Source of the DNA: Labrys okinawensis
Lineage (GTDB): Bacteria > Pseudomonadota > Alphaproteobacteria > Rhizobiales > Labraceae
DNA length: 64,000 bases
Assembly (NCBI RefSeq): GCF_002982075.1
Contig: NZ_PUEJ01000001.1
Coordinates: 372,001-436,000 of the forward strand
Direction of reading: 5' to 3'
The number at the start of each line of letters is the position of its first letter. Within the stretch, counting starts at the first letter, position 1. Positions 40,325 through 48,957 of the stretch are shown one piece after another. The notes below the pieces were generated by a model. It was not told the DNA's origin. It was given only the letters and a program-made list of their open reading frames with translations, and did no database searches. Position numbers and translations under genes: made by a program.

Positions 40325-43300
40325 TCAGGCCACGGGAATGGCGATGCCGAGTGCCGCAAGCGCGACATCGATCTGCGCGACCGAAACCGGCCCGGCTTCG
40401 CCCTTGCGAACCTTGGAGGCGGTATTGTCGATATGGACGGTGACCTCGCCCGAACCGTAATCGTCGGGAGCCGTGAAATCCTCCTTGGCATTGAAGCGCG
40501 AGGGATCCGTATAGGCTGAGTCGGACGACGACGTCTGCGGCAGCTTGGAGGCATCGCCCTTAAGGCCGGCGAGCGTATGGTGCAGGTTGCTCACCAGCGT
40601 GTCGCGCGCCGCCTCGGGCATGGCGTTGATCCAGTCGATGAAGGCCTGCCGGCTGGCGGTATCGTTCATCTTGAAGCCCTTGAGCTCGCCATATTGGATG
40701 AGGAGGGGCACGGGGCTGTAGCCTTCGCGGCTCTGGTTCCTCAGGGCGGTGGCGGCCTCTTCCGACAGGCCGGCATGCTCGAGGAAGGCGGTCGCGTCGG
40801 CGGTTTCGAATTCGTGGTTGTCGCGGTTGCCTGCCACGACGAACTGGGCGATTACGGCGCCGATGACGACCGCGAGCCCGATCGGGCCGAAGGCGGTGCC
40901 GGTGCCGAGCGCCGCCATCACCGTGCCGCCGCCGGCGACGAGGGAGAGGCTGCCCATCGTCGGGTCGCCCGCCTTGAAATAATCGACGGCGTTCCAGACA
41001 TCGAAGACCGCGCCGACGGCACCGAGCACCTTCACGGCCGGCTTGCTGCTGGATCCGAAGACCTCAACCGATTTGTTGCCGCCCGAGAGAAGGCCAAAGC
41101 CGTGCGAGATTTCGATCACGCGCTGGCTGACGCCGGCGGCGTCGATCACCATTTTGAGCCCGCCCTTCCAGGTGGGGTTGTTGGCAAAATTGACGCCGGA
41201 ATTGGCCAGGCCCGCCAGGGTGGCGGCGGCGCCGATGATGCGCAGGATCTTGCCTGGCGTCGTGTCGTTCCTGAAGGCCTTGATGCCATCCCTGTCGGTG
41301 ATGTCGTCCAGCCCCGCATTGAGCTGGCGCATCTTGCGCTCCACCTCGGCGGGGGCGTCCCCGGCTTTTGGCAGTGAATCCTCGACCAGCTTGATGGCCT
41401 TGTCGAGATCTCCCTGCTTGATGCCGAGCATCCTGGCCATGCTGCCGTCCTTGAAGGAGACGAGCGCATCGTCGACCTTCTTGAACGTTGCCGGATTGCC
41501 TGGGTCGAAATCGGCGAAGCTGGGGATCACGGTGCGCCGGATCAGCTGGGTTGCAGCTTCCTCGACGATCTTGCGGCCGCGGTCGGTCAGGCGCAGCGTG
41601 CCTGCGAGCTTATCGAACTTGGGCAGGCCGAGCAGGGCCGGCTCCTGCGTCAGCGTCATGTTGAGCGCCATCGCGGTCTTGTCGTCGGCGAGCAGCTTGG
41701 CGACCGTGTCGTTGGCATGCTTCTGATACGAGGCGAGTTCGGGCGGCAGATGGCCCAGCTGGTCGATCTGGACCAGGAGCTTCTTGCCGTCCTCGCGGAC
41801 CTGGGCGGCGAGATCCTGCTCCTTCTGCTGCCATTGCGTGCCCTTGCCCGTCTTGTAGTCGGCGATGGCCTGGGTGAGCTGCTCGGGCGTCATCAGCGGA
41901 CCCTTGCTGGCGATCAGATATTGCAGCTCCTTGGTGTGTTCCAGATAGGCGTCGACATCCTTGTTCACGGTGCCGGCCGCGAATTGCTGCACATTGGGCG
42001 TGATGGTCTCATCGACGGGATAGCCGAGGGCGAGGGGGTAATCCAGGCGCGAGCCGCTGGCGATGGCCTGGGGGATGGAATTGATGTTGTAGCTTCCGAT
42101 CTCGGCGAAGCGTTCGACGACTGCCGAAGCGCCCGGAGCATCGCCGATCTTGTCGATGATCGCCATCAGGTTCGACAGGCCTTCCATGCCGATGAGATCG
42201 GTGCCGATCTCGCGCTGGCGCGTGGCATTGGCGGCCTCGATGGTGGGCAGGGCAGCCTGCATCAGCCTGACCGCCAGGTCGGGGTCGGCCTTGTCCACCA
42301 GGCCGCGCAGATTGTACATCACCGTCGCGGCATCGCCCTGGTCGCTGGTCGCCGTCTTGGGGTCATAGTTCTTCAACGGCTGCGTTGCCTGGTCGGCGGC
42401 TGCCTGGATGAGGGGCAGCACATCCTGTGAATTCGCGATGGCCTGCCTCACCTCGGGTGTTGCCTTGGCGTAAGCATCGGCCAGTTTCTTGAAGGCGTCG
42501 CCTGGGCTGCCCGCGGTATTGGCTTCATCGATGATCTTGCGGGCGGCTGCTTCCACCTGCGGCCCGGCATGGCCGGACGGGCGCAGGGCAATGCCCAGCT
42601 CCTTGCCGGCGGCCTCGATCGCCCTCAGCGCAGGACCGCCATCCGTCCAGTCGCGGTCGAAGAGGCGCTGCAGGGCGGCCGGCCGCTCTGCCTCGGGCAA
42701 GCCGGCCAGATAGGCCTTGGTATCGACCGTGAGTTGTTTCTGCTCGGCCGCGAAATCATAGGTGGGGTCGTCGGAATCCGCGCCCTTGTTGCCGCGTTCG
42801 TAGAGGCCTTTTGCAAAGGCCTCCTCCGGATCACTCTCGAGGCCGCGTTCGCGGATTGCCGCTTCGGCACTGGCCTTGGCCGGCCCGCCGTCCGACCAGT
42901 CATAGCCGGCGATCCGCAACGCGGCTGCCTGGCGCTGGGACGGCGGCAGGGCATCGAGATAGGCCCCGATATCGGCCTTGATCGCCGCGCGGCCGGCATC
43001 CAGCTCCTGCAGGGAGATGTCGTCCTGGTAAGCGAGTTTGTTGCCCTGGCCATAGAGATCGTCGAGGAAGGCCTTCTCTCCGCTCGGTGCGCCGTCGGCG
43101 CCGGCCGGGGACCTGGCGACCAGCTCGGGCGCGCTCTCCGGGACGATGATCACATCATTGGGGTGAATCGCCTCGCCATTGGCGTCGAAATGGCCCTTGT
43201 TGGCCGCGAGGAGGTCCGCGAACTTCACATTGCTCTCGGCGGCGATCTTCCACAGGCTGTCGCCCTTTTCGACGACGACCGTCTTCTCCGTCTTCGGGTC

Positions 43301-43453
43301 GAGCTGCTTGGGCCCGCCGGCATCGGCCCGTTCGCGCACGGCCTTGTCGATCTGCGATTCGAAGAATTTCTGCTGCTGCGGGGGCAGCGCGAAGCTCACA
43401 TTCCGCATCGGGTCGAAGCGAAACCGTGCGTTCGGATCTATGCGATAAGACAT
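40325..43453 (-). CDS. Large LysM-domain protein in the T3SS locus
   Basis: A 1042-aa protein without a signal peptide. A LysM domain lies at about residues 57-110 (VVVEKGDSLWKIAAESNVKF, then ADLLAANKGHFDANGEAIHP). The rest is largely helical, with repeated 'FAKGLYERGNKGADSDDP'-type segments (about 130-260), a long middle region and a hydrophobic stretch near 850-880 (ALGTGTAFGPIGLAVVIGAV). The C-terminus is Asp/Gly-rich then helical. It converges on sctU. The style (LysM, no leader, hydrophobic patch, low-complexity helices) matches the 2535-aa protein, suggesting the two belong to one system. No named family was recognised. Confidence 0.85.
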   Translation of the reverse strand: MSYRIDPNARFRFDPMRNVSFALPPQQQKFFESQIDKAVRERADAGGPKQLDPKTEKTVVVEKGDSLWKIAAESNVKFADLLAANKGHFDANGEAIHPNDVIIVPESAPELVARSPAGADGAPSGEKAFLDDLYGQGNKLAYQDDISLQELDAGRAAIKADIGAYLDALPPSQRQAAALRIAGYDWSDGGPAKASAEAAIRERGLESDPEEAFAKGLYERGNKGADSDDPTYDFAAEQKQLTVDTKAYLAGLPEAERPAALQRLFDRDWTDGGPALRAIEAAGKELGIALRPSGHAGPQVEAAARKIIDEANTAGSPGDAFKKLADAYAKATPEVRQAIANSQDVLPLIQAAADQATQPLKNYDPKTATSDQGDAATVMYNLRGLVDKADPDLAVRLMQAALPTIEAANATRQREIGTDLIGMEGLSNLMAIIDKIGDAPGASAVVERFAEIGSYNINSIPQAIASGSRLDYPLALGYPVDETITPNVQQFAAGTVNKDVDAYLEHTKELQYLIASKGPLMTPEQLTQAIADYKTGKGTQWQQKEQDLAAQVREDGKKLLVQIDQLGHLPPELASYQKHANDTVAKLLADDKTAMALNMTLTQEPALLGLPKFDKLAGTLRLTDRGRKIVEEAATQLIRRTVIPSFADFDPGNPATFKKVDDALVSFKDGSMARMLGIKQGDLDKAIKLVEDSLPKAGDAPAEVERKMRQLNAGLDDITDRDGIKAFRNDTTPGKILRIIGAAATLAGLANSGVNFANNPTWKGGLKMVIDAAGVSQRVIEISHGFGLLSGGNKSVEVFGSSSKPAVKVLGAVGAVFDVWNAVDYFKAGDPTMGSLSLVAGGGTVMAALGTGTAFGPIGLAVVIGAVIAQFVVAGNRDNHEFETADATAFLEHAGLSEEAATALRNQSREGYSPVPLLIQYGELKGFKMNDTASRQAFIDWINAMPEAARDTLVSNLHHTLAGLKGDASKLPQTSSSDSAYTDPSRFNAKEDFTAPDDYGSGEVTVHIDNTASKVRKGEAGPVSVAQIDVALAALGIAIPVA

Positions 43454-43680
43454 GCTGCATCACCCCGCCAAGATCAGTCGTGCCATGGCAGCAGCGCGTC
43501 CGCCGCGAGCGGGCGCGCGGCCAGTTTGTGGATGGCAATATGGCCGGGGGTGGATGATGGTTTGATGACACGCCGGACCTATTTGGCGAGGAGCCGGCAG
43601 GTCCTGCGAGGCATGTGCATCCGACACGCCGTTGCGCGCAAAAGGTCCGAAGAGGTCGAGCGCCGCCTGTGGCAGGCACT

Positions 43681-44205
43681 TCACTGGGCGCGAATTCGAT
43701 CCAGATTCTTCTTGTCGTATCTGTATGTCGCGGCAAGGGAGGCGCAGTTTCGCGGCGTACCCTTCTGGTCGGAGGAGCGAAGCGGTGCCCCCATCTCCAG
43801 GCATTTGTCCAGGCGTCGCTTGGTGTCCGCCGCCTTGAGTTCGGCGGATTTGACATCGTCTGCCTTCATGTCAGCGGCATTGGACCTGAAGGTGAAGCAG
43901 CTCTTCGAAGGGCTGGTATTGCCGGCGTAGTTGCAGTTTCCGAAGGTGAAATAGATGCGGCCGCCGACATCCACGACCTCGTAGCCCCCGACATTGCGCT
44001 GATAGGTCACCTTCTGGAATCGCCGCAGTTTGATGCAATCGGAAGGAAGCGGGCGCCCTGCCTTGATCTTGTCGAGGGAGACGAAAAGCGTGCAGGCAGG
44101 CTGTTCGGGATACCGCGTATATTTCTCGCCGAGCATCTGAGCTGATGCCGATGTTGCTGCCGCAAGCGACAGCGACAAGATCATGACGAGAGACGAACTA
44201 TGCAT
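43681..44205 (-). CDS. Hypothetical exported protein
   Basis: A 174-aa protein with a clear signal peptide (VMILSLSLAAATSASA, cut before QMLGEK) and TAGGAGC ahead of ATG 44205. The mature part has five cysteines (PACTLF, SDCIKL, GNCNY, KSCFTF, DKCLEM, then RNCAS) and a C-terminal helix of Ala/Lys/Asp. No family was recognised. It lies 227 bp upstream of the 1042-aa LysM gene on the same strand, and may be unrelated to the T3SS. Confidence 0.7.
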   Translation of the reverse strand: MHSSSLVMILSLSLAAATSASAQMLGEKYTRYPEQPACTLFVSLDKIKAGRPLPSDCIKLRRFQKVTYQRNVGGYEVVDVGGRIYFTFGNCNYAGNTSPSKSCFTFRSNAADMKADDVKSAELKAADTKRRLDKCLEMGAPLRSSDQKGTPRNCASLAATYRYDKKNLDRIRAQ

Positions 44206-44323
44206 GACTCGCTCCTACTCCTCCATGGTTGCACAAATGTGATCACCCCGGTGTGGAGTAAGTGAGGCCTGAGGCCGCCCGCGAGGCCTCGTACCCTGAT
44301 TTTAACGGCCGAGAAGTCGCATT

Positions 44324-45664
44324 TCAGCCTTGGATCCGGTTCAGCACGGCGTCGCAATGGTCGACGAAGGCATCGGCATGCTCCTTGCCGAAGCAGAGGG
44401 GAGGCCGGATCTTCAGCGTGTTGCCATAGGCGCCGGCGGCGCCGATCAGGACACCGCGCTCGCGCAGGCCGTTGATCATGGCGCTCGCCGTTTCCGGCGC
44501 CGGCGTCTTGCTTTCGCGGTCCGTCACGAATTCCAGGCCGATGAACAACCCCGCGCCGCGTACTTCGCCGATGGCAAGATGTCGGTTGGCGATTTCCCGC
44601 AGGCCGTCGCGCAGATAGCGGCCGACATCGCGGGCATTCTCGATGAGGCCTTCGTCCCTGATAACATCGAGCACGGCGAGGCCCGCGGCAGCAGCCACGG
44701 GGTTACCGCCGAACGTGTTGAAATATTTGTCGCTGGCGTTGAAGGCGGTGAGCAGATCCGGCCTCAGTGCCATGCCGCCCATCGGGAAGCCGTTGCCCAT
44801 CGGCTTGCCCATGGTGACGATGTCGGGAACGATGTCATGGCGCTGGAAGCCCCAGAGAGCGTCGCCGGTGCGCCCGAAACCCGGCTGGACCTCATCGGCG
44901 ATGAAGAGGCCGCCCTGGGCGTGTACGACGGCGACGACCGGTGCCAGCAGGCCCGGCGGATCGGCATGGACGCCATCGCTCGAAAAGATGGTGTCGGCGA
45001 CCATGCCGGCAAAGCGGATGCCCTTGTCCGCCATGTCCGCGATCGCCTCGCTCACGGCGGCTGCCATCGCCTTGCCGGGATGTTCGTCCGGCTTGCGATA
45101 GGAATCCGGTGCCGGCACGGTACGCACATGGGGCGCCAGCGGGCGGCCGGTGCGCGAGGACGGCGAGATGTCGGTCACGGCTGCCGTGTTGCCGTGATAG
45201 GCCATCTCGCTCACGATAAAGCCGCTGCCGCCGGTGGCCGCCCGGGCGACCCGCAGGGCAAGGTCGTTGGCCTCGCTGCCGGTGCAGGTGAGGACCACAT
45301 TGCCGATCGGCTCCGGCAAGCTCGCCAGCAGGCGCTCGGCATAGCTGTCGACGACCGCGTTGAGATAGCGCGTGTGGATGTTCAGCGTGCCGACCTGGCG
45401 CCTGATCGCCTCCACCACGCGCGGATGGCAATGCCCGACGGAGGGGACGTTGTTGTAGACGTCGAGATAGCGCCTGCCGTCCGCTCCCTGGATCCACACG
45501 CCCTCGGCGCTCACCGCCTCGATTGGCTCGCGATAGAACAGCACGGCGCCGCGCCCGAAAGTCCCGAGGCGCCTTGCCACGGCACGGCGCGTCTGCTCGT
45601 CACCCGGCTCGGCCGCCTGCGGATCATAGGCGTTGAGGGCGAGGATTTCCTTCTCGATCTGCAT
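44324..45664 (-). CDS. Class III PLP enzyme, AGXT2L-like (aminotransferase or amino-alcohol-phosphate phospho-lyase)
   Basis: A 446-aa fold-type I PLP enzyme. Conserved blocks: YLDVYNNVPSVGHCHPRVVE; LNIHTRYLNAVVDSYAERLL; CTGSEANDLALRVARAATGG; AMAYHG-type loop (SEMAYHGNTAAVTDISPSS); LFIADEVQPGFGRTGDALWG; and the PLP lysine in DIVTMGKPMGNGFPMGG. The combination of NxxxxVGHCHP, RYL and DISP is closest to the AGXT2L group, which includes ethanolamine-phosphate and phosphohydroxylysine phospho-lyases. A plain omega-aminotransferase remains possible. The start at ATG 45664 is by fit; no strong ribosome-binding site is seen, and ATG 45703 is an alternative. Confidence 0.85.
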   Translation of the reverse strand: MQIEKEILALNAYDPQAAEPGDEQTRRAVARRLGTFGRGAVLFYREPIEAVSAEGVWIQGADGRRYLDVYNNVPSVGHCHPRVVEAIRRQVGTLNIHTRYLNAVVDSYAERLLASLPEPIGNVVLTCTGSEANDLALRVARAATGGSGFIVSEMAYHGNTAAVTDISPSSRTGRPLAPHVRTVPAPDSYRKPDEHPGKAMAAAVSEAIADMADKGIRFAGMVADTIFSSDGVHADPPGLLAPVVAVVHAQGGLFIADEVQPGFGRTGDALWGFQRHDIVPDIVTMGKPMGNGFPMGGMALRPDLLTAFNASDKYFNTFGGNPVAAAAGLAVLDVIRDEGLIENARDVGRYLRDGLREIANRHLAIGEVRGAGLFIGLEFVTDRESKTPAPETASAMINGLRERGVLIGAAGAYGNTLKIRPPLCFGKEHADAFVDHCDAVLNRIQG

Positions 45665-46017
45665 GGCAGGGTCCAGGCGGGTTCCGGTGCGGCTGACGGG
45701 CATCTTCAAGGGGAGACGAGCACCTTTGCAACTACCATCAAATTGTGTGTGAGGTTCCACAATCTTCAAACACGCTCAGCACAGATTTTGCAGAATATCG
45801 GCATCTCCTTTCGGAATGCTGCGAGGATTGTACGAAAAGCGACATCGTTTTTATCCATTTGGTCAAGAAACGGAACAGTTCAAGGCGCGGCGGTACCATG
45901 TGGATGTGAGGAAGGTTCCGCATTTTTTGTGGACATTCCACATCGATCGCGACAAGATTGGAGGAGAGGGCCTCCAAGTCCCATTTCCAGCAGCGACGCC
46001 AACCGGTGGGGTAATCG
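45665..46017. promoter_or_regulatory. 353-bp divergent control region with three related TGTG...TTCCRCA sites
   Basis: Between the AGXT2L-like gene and the DeoR gene lie TGTGAGGTTCCACA (45748-45761), TGTGAGGAAGGTTCCGCA (45905-45922) and the near-perfect palindrome TGTGGACATTCCACA (45928-45942, six-base arms around CAT). All share TGTG and TTCCRCA half-sites. They flank an AT-rich centre and are good candidate operators for the adjacent DeoR-family or AraC-family regulator. Confidence 0.55.
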
Positions 46018-46887
46018 ATGGCAAGCGATGCGCCGTCCGCGGAGAAGGAAGACAGATATCCCCGTCCGGCTCAGCCAAGCCAGGAACGGGACCGACTGTC
46101 GAAGGAAGTGCGCCAGCAGCGCATCATCGCGCAGCTTTCCGCCGCGCCGACCTTGCGGGCCTCGGAACTCGCCGCCGCGCTCGGTGTCTCCGGCGAGACC
46201 ATCCGGCGCGACCTGCTCGAACTGCATGAGCAGGGCCTGATCAACCGCACCTATGGCGGGGCTTCCCGTCCCTTCGCGCACGAACCCTCGCGCAGCGATC
46301 GACGCCATGTGATGATCGCCGAGCGCGAAGCCATCGCCGCTGCCGTGTCCGCCATGATCCTGCCCAAGGAAGTGCTGATGCTGGGCGGCGGCACCACCAC
46401 CTATCACGTCGCCCGTTTCCTAGCCGCGCGCAACCGCGACATCACCGTCATCACCCATGACTTCGCCGCCGCGATGGCGCTCGGCACCAATCCGACCATC
46501 CGCGTGCTGTTCTGCGCCGGCCGCCTCCACGCCAGCGAGGGCTATCTCCTGGGCTCGCAGACCATCGCCAGCATCAATGGTTACGAGGCCAATCGCGCCA
46601 TTGTCGGGGCGACGGGCCTGGGGGCTCGCGGCATCTACGATGCCGACGAGGAGGCGGGCGCCGTCTATGCCGCCATGGTCCAGCGCGCGGCCGAGGCGAT
46701 CGTGGTGGCCGATCACGCCAAGTTCGATCAGCTCGCCGTTGCCATCTGCTCGCGCTGGGATGCGATCGACCGCCTCGTCACCGATCGGCAGCCGCAAGGC
46801 TCGCTTGCCGGTGGTCTCAAGGAGGCCGGCACCGAGATCATCGTGGCCGGTCCGCGCAACGAGAATGCCGGGGAGGGGACACGCTGA
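46018..46887 (+). CDS. DeoR/GlpR-family transcriptional regulator
   Basis: A 289-aa DeoR-family repressor. The N-terminal helix-turn-helix reads RQQRIIAQLSAAPTLRASEL, then ALGVSGETIRRDLLELHEQG (about residues 32-72), followed by the family's YGGA motif and a sensor domain (EREAIAAAVSAMILPKEVLM, then LGGGTTTYHVARFL; NGYEANRAIVGATGLGARGI; ADHAKFDQLAVA). Such proteins respond to phosphorylated sugars or similar metabolites. Divergent from the AGXT2L-like gene, it probably controls it through the palindromes in between. The first 25 residues are charged and not conserved. Confidence 0.9.
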   Translation: MASDAPSAEKEDRYPRPAQPSQERDRLSKEVRQQRIIAQLSAAPTLRASELAAALGVSGETIRRDLLELHEQGLINRTYGGASRPFAHEPSRSDRRHVMIAEREAIAAAVSAMILPKEVLMLGGGTTTYHVARFLAARNRDITVITHDFAAAMALGTNPTIRVLFCAGRLHASEGYLLGSQTIASINGYEANRAIVGATGLGARGIYDADEEAGAVYAAMVQRAAEAIVVADHAKFDQLAVAICSRWDAIDRLVTDRQPQGSLAGGLKEAGTEIIVAGPRNENAGEGTR

Positions 46888-46996
46888 CCCTCACCAAGGT
46901 GGCCGCAGAGCCACCGACAGGGCGGGGCCGCACCCGATGCGGACCGAACGACAACAAGACCGAACACCATCCATACAGACCGAACGGGGCCACCTC

Positions 46997-47947
46997 ATGC
47001 ATCATCCTGCCACTCGCGCCCGCTCTGCGGCATCACGGCCGATCCATATCGGCCGGCTAACCCTGGAAATCACGCAGGCCGAGGGGGAGCGGATCTGCAA
47101 TTGCGAGCCGGTCAAGGGCGTGGGAGAAGCCTGCTACATGCTCTTGGTGCCCCTGAGCGGGACGCTGCACTACGCGCAGGCCGGCCGCACCGGCAGTGTG
47201 GGGGCGGGGGAATATGTGCTGCTCAGCCAGATGGAGTTCCACGAGTTTTCCGCCCCGGCGAACGCCTCGCTCATGGTGCTGCGCATTCCCACGTTGGAAT
47301 TGCGGGGCCGGCTGACATCCGTCGACGATCACATCGGCCGCCGCTTCGGCGCCAATGTGCAGATGACCCGCCTCATGGTGGAGCTGCTGCGCAGTGTCGC
47401 GGAGGTCTTCGCCGATTGTCCGCCGCCCAATCCGGAAGCGCTCGCCACCGAGATCTTCAGTTTCGTGGCGCTCGCCATCGGTGCGGAGGATCGCGGTTCG
47501 ACCGTCGATGTGCGCAATGCGCGCTATCACCTGCGGCGGCGCATCTTCGAGTTCATCGAGAAGAATCTGGGTGACCAGGAGCTGACGCCGCGCAAGATCG
47601 CCGCCAGCAGCAGGATCTCGCTGAGCTATCTCTACAGCCTGTTCAACGACGACGACACCACGGTCAGCCAGTTCATGCAGCTCAGGCGCCTGCAACGGGC
47701 CTATGAATTGCTTGTGGCCGATCCGGGAGGACGCCTGACGGTCTCGGAGATCGCCTATCAGGTCGGCTTCAAGAACGTCTCGCATTTCTCCCGCAGCTTC
47801 AGCCGCCAGTTCAACATGGCGCCGCGGGATGCGCGCCGCGCCGCCCAGGAGACACCGGAGCCGAAGGCGCCGCTGCCTGCCGTGGAGACGCAGGAACGCC
47901 TGCCGCGCCACCGTTTCACAGGCCACACCCTGCAGGCTTCGCCCTGA
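46997..47947 (+). CDS. AraC-family transcriptional regulator
   Basis: A 316-aa AraC-type activator. The C-terminal DNA-binding domain has both helix-turn-helix motifs: ELTPRKIAASSRISLSYLYS and LTVSEIAYQVGFKNVSHFSR, then SFSRQFNMAPRDAR. The N-terminal part (LVPLSGTLHYAQAGRTGSVG, then EYVLLSQMEFHEFSAPANAS) is an AraC-binding-domain-like cupin sensor, of the type seen in FeaR/NphR-like regulators. ATG 46997 is used; ATG 46937 would add 20 residues. It follows the DeoR gene by 109 bp and probably controls the catabolic genes around it. Confidence 0.88.
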   Translation: MHHPATRARSAASRPIHIGRLTLEITQAEGERICNCEPVKGVGEACYMLLVPLSGTLHYAQAGRTGSVGAGEYVLLSQMEFHEFSAPANASLMVLRIPTLELRGRLTSVDDHIGRRFGANVQMTRLMVELLRSVAEVFADCPPPNPEALATEIFSFVALAIGAEDRGSTVDVRNARYHLRRRIFEFIEKNLGDQELTPRKIAASSRISLSYLYSLFNDDDTTVSQFMQLRRLQRAYELLVADPGGRLTVSEIAYQVGFKNVSHFSRSFSRQFNMAPRDARRAAQETPEPKAPLPAVETQERLPRHRFTGHTLQASP

Positions 47948-47997
47948 TCGTGATTTCCGGGTGCGCGGACCAGACGTCTGCATACCCGGGGGCAAAC

Positions 47998-48957
47998 TCA
48001 AATCTGCCGCAACCAGCTTTCCCAGCGCGGGTCGTACATCACCTGGCGCGCGCGCATGTATTTCCACACGCCATATTTCTGGTAGTCGAAGTCCCAGCTG
48101 TTGAGCTTGCGGTTGACCACCGCCCAGCTTGCCCATTTGACGTCGGCGAGGGCCCGGTTGAGCATGACCCGTGCCACCATATCCGGCCGCACGGCGCCGC
48201 AATATTGCTCGATCAGCTCCAGGGTCTTCTGCTCGTCATAGAACATTTCGGCGAACAGCACGCCGAGCTCATAGGCCCGTTCATTGTTGGAGGCGAACTC
48301 GTAGTCGATCAGTTTCATCGGCCGCGAGTTGGGCGCTCCGTCGGCGCTGATCAGGAAGTTGCCGGGCATGGGATCGTTGAAGCAGGGCACGAGATCGAGC
48401 CCGGAGGCCAGGAAGGCGGCCTTGGCCTGGCGGTAGCGATGCTCGATCCAGGGCATGGCCGGCGGGAAATGGGCGCCGAGTTCGCGGCCCTGCTCGATAT
48501 GCTCCTCGATCATGTCGAAGATGGTCTTGGTCAGCGACAGGGCAGGGCTGGCATGCAGGCGGCGATAGATGCCGAGCACGTCGGCCTGGATGGCCGGGTC
48601 GGAGAAGTCGGCATTGGTGCAGGCCCGGTAGCCGTCGAGGAATTCGCTGATCTCCAGGCCATCCGCCGCATCGAAGAACACCACTTCCGGCGCCACGTCG
48701 ATGGCATGCGCGTTGCGCGCGGCTTGGTTGGCGGCGACGCGGTCGATGAACATTTCCGAACCCGCCCCGGGCACCTTGATGAAATAGCGCCTGGCGTCGC
48801 CTTCGATTTCCGCGACCCAGTTCTGGTTCATCAGCCCGCCAACCAGGGCGGTATAGTGCACGCTGCGGCCCTGCCAGAACGGTACCCTGGCAATGGCCGC
48901 CTCCAGGCGGTGTTCGGCTTCGCTGGCGGCCTCGCCGAGGCGTTTCTTGACGGACAT
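47998..48957 (-). CDS. Choline/ethanolamine kinase-like phosphotransferase
   Basis: A 319-aa kinase-fold (APH/choline kinase) protein. An N-terminal nucleotide-binding part (YTALVGGLMNQNWVAEIEGD, then RRYFIKVPGAG with the ATP-binding lysine) is followed by the catalytic loop PCFNDPMPGNFL, the metal-binding MKLIDYEFASNNERAYELG and a helical C-terminus. In choline kinases the loop usually begins with His (HND); here it is Phe (FND). The catalytic Asp and later Asn are kept. The substrate may be an amino alcohol. It overlaps the next kinase gene by one base, so the two are translated together. Confidence 0.85.
   Translation of the reverse strand: MSVKKRLGEAASEAEHRLEAAIARVPFWQGRSVHYTALVGGLMNQNWVAEIEGDARRYFIKVPGAGSEMFIDRVAANQAARNAHAIDVAPEVVFFDAADGLEISEFLDGYRACTNADFSDPAIQADVLGIYRRLHASPALSLTKTIFDMIEEHIEQGRELGAHFPPAMPWIEHRYRQAKAAFLASGLDLVPCFNDPMPGNFLISADGAPNSRPMKLIDYEFASNNERAYELGVLFAEMFYDEQKTLELIEQYCGAVRPDMVARVMLNRALADVKWASWAVVNRKLNSWDFDYQKYGVWKYMRARQVMYDPRWESWLRQI

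Noticed and set aside
44330..46240. A 636-codon plus-strand open frame opposite the AGXT2L-like gene
   Set aside because: The minus strand has every class III PLP motif; the plus frame is a high-GC shadow that runs on into the DeoR region.
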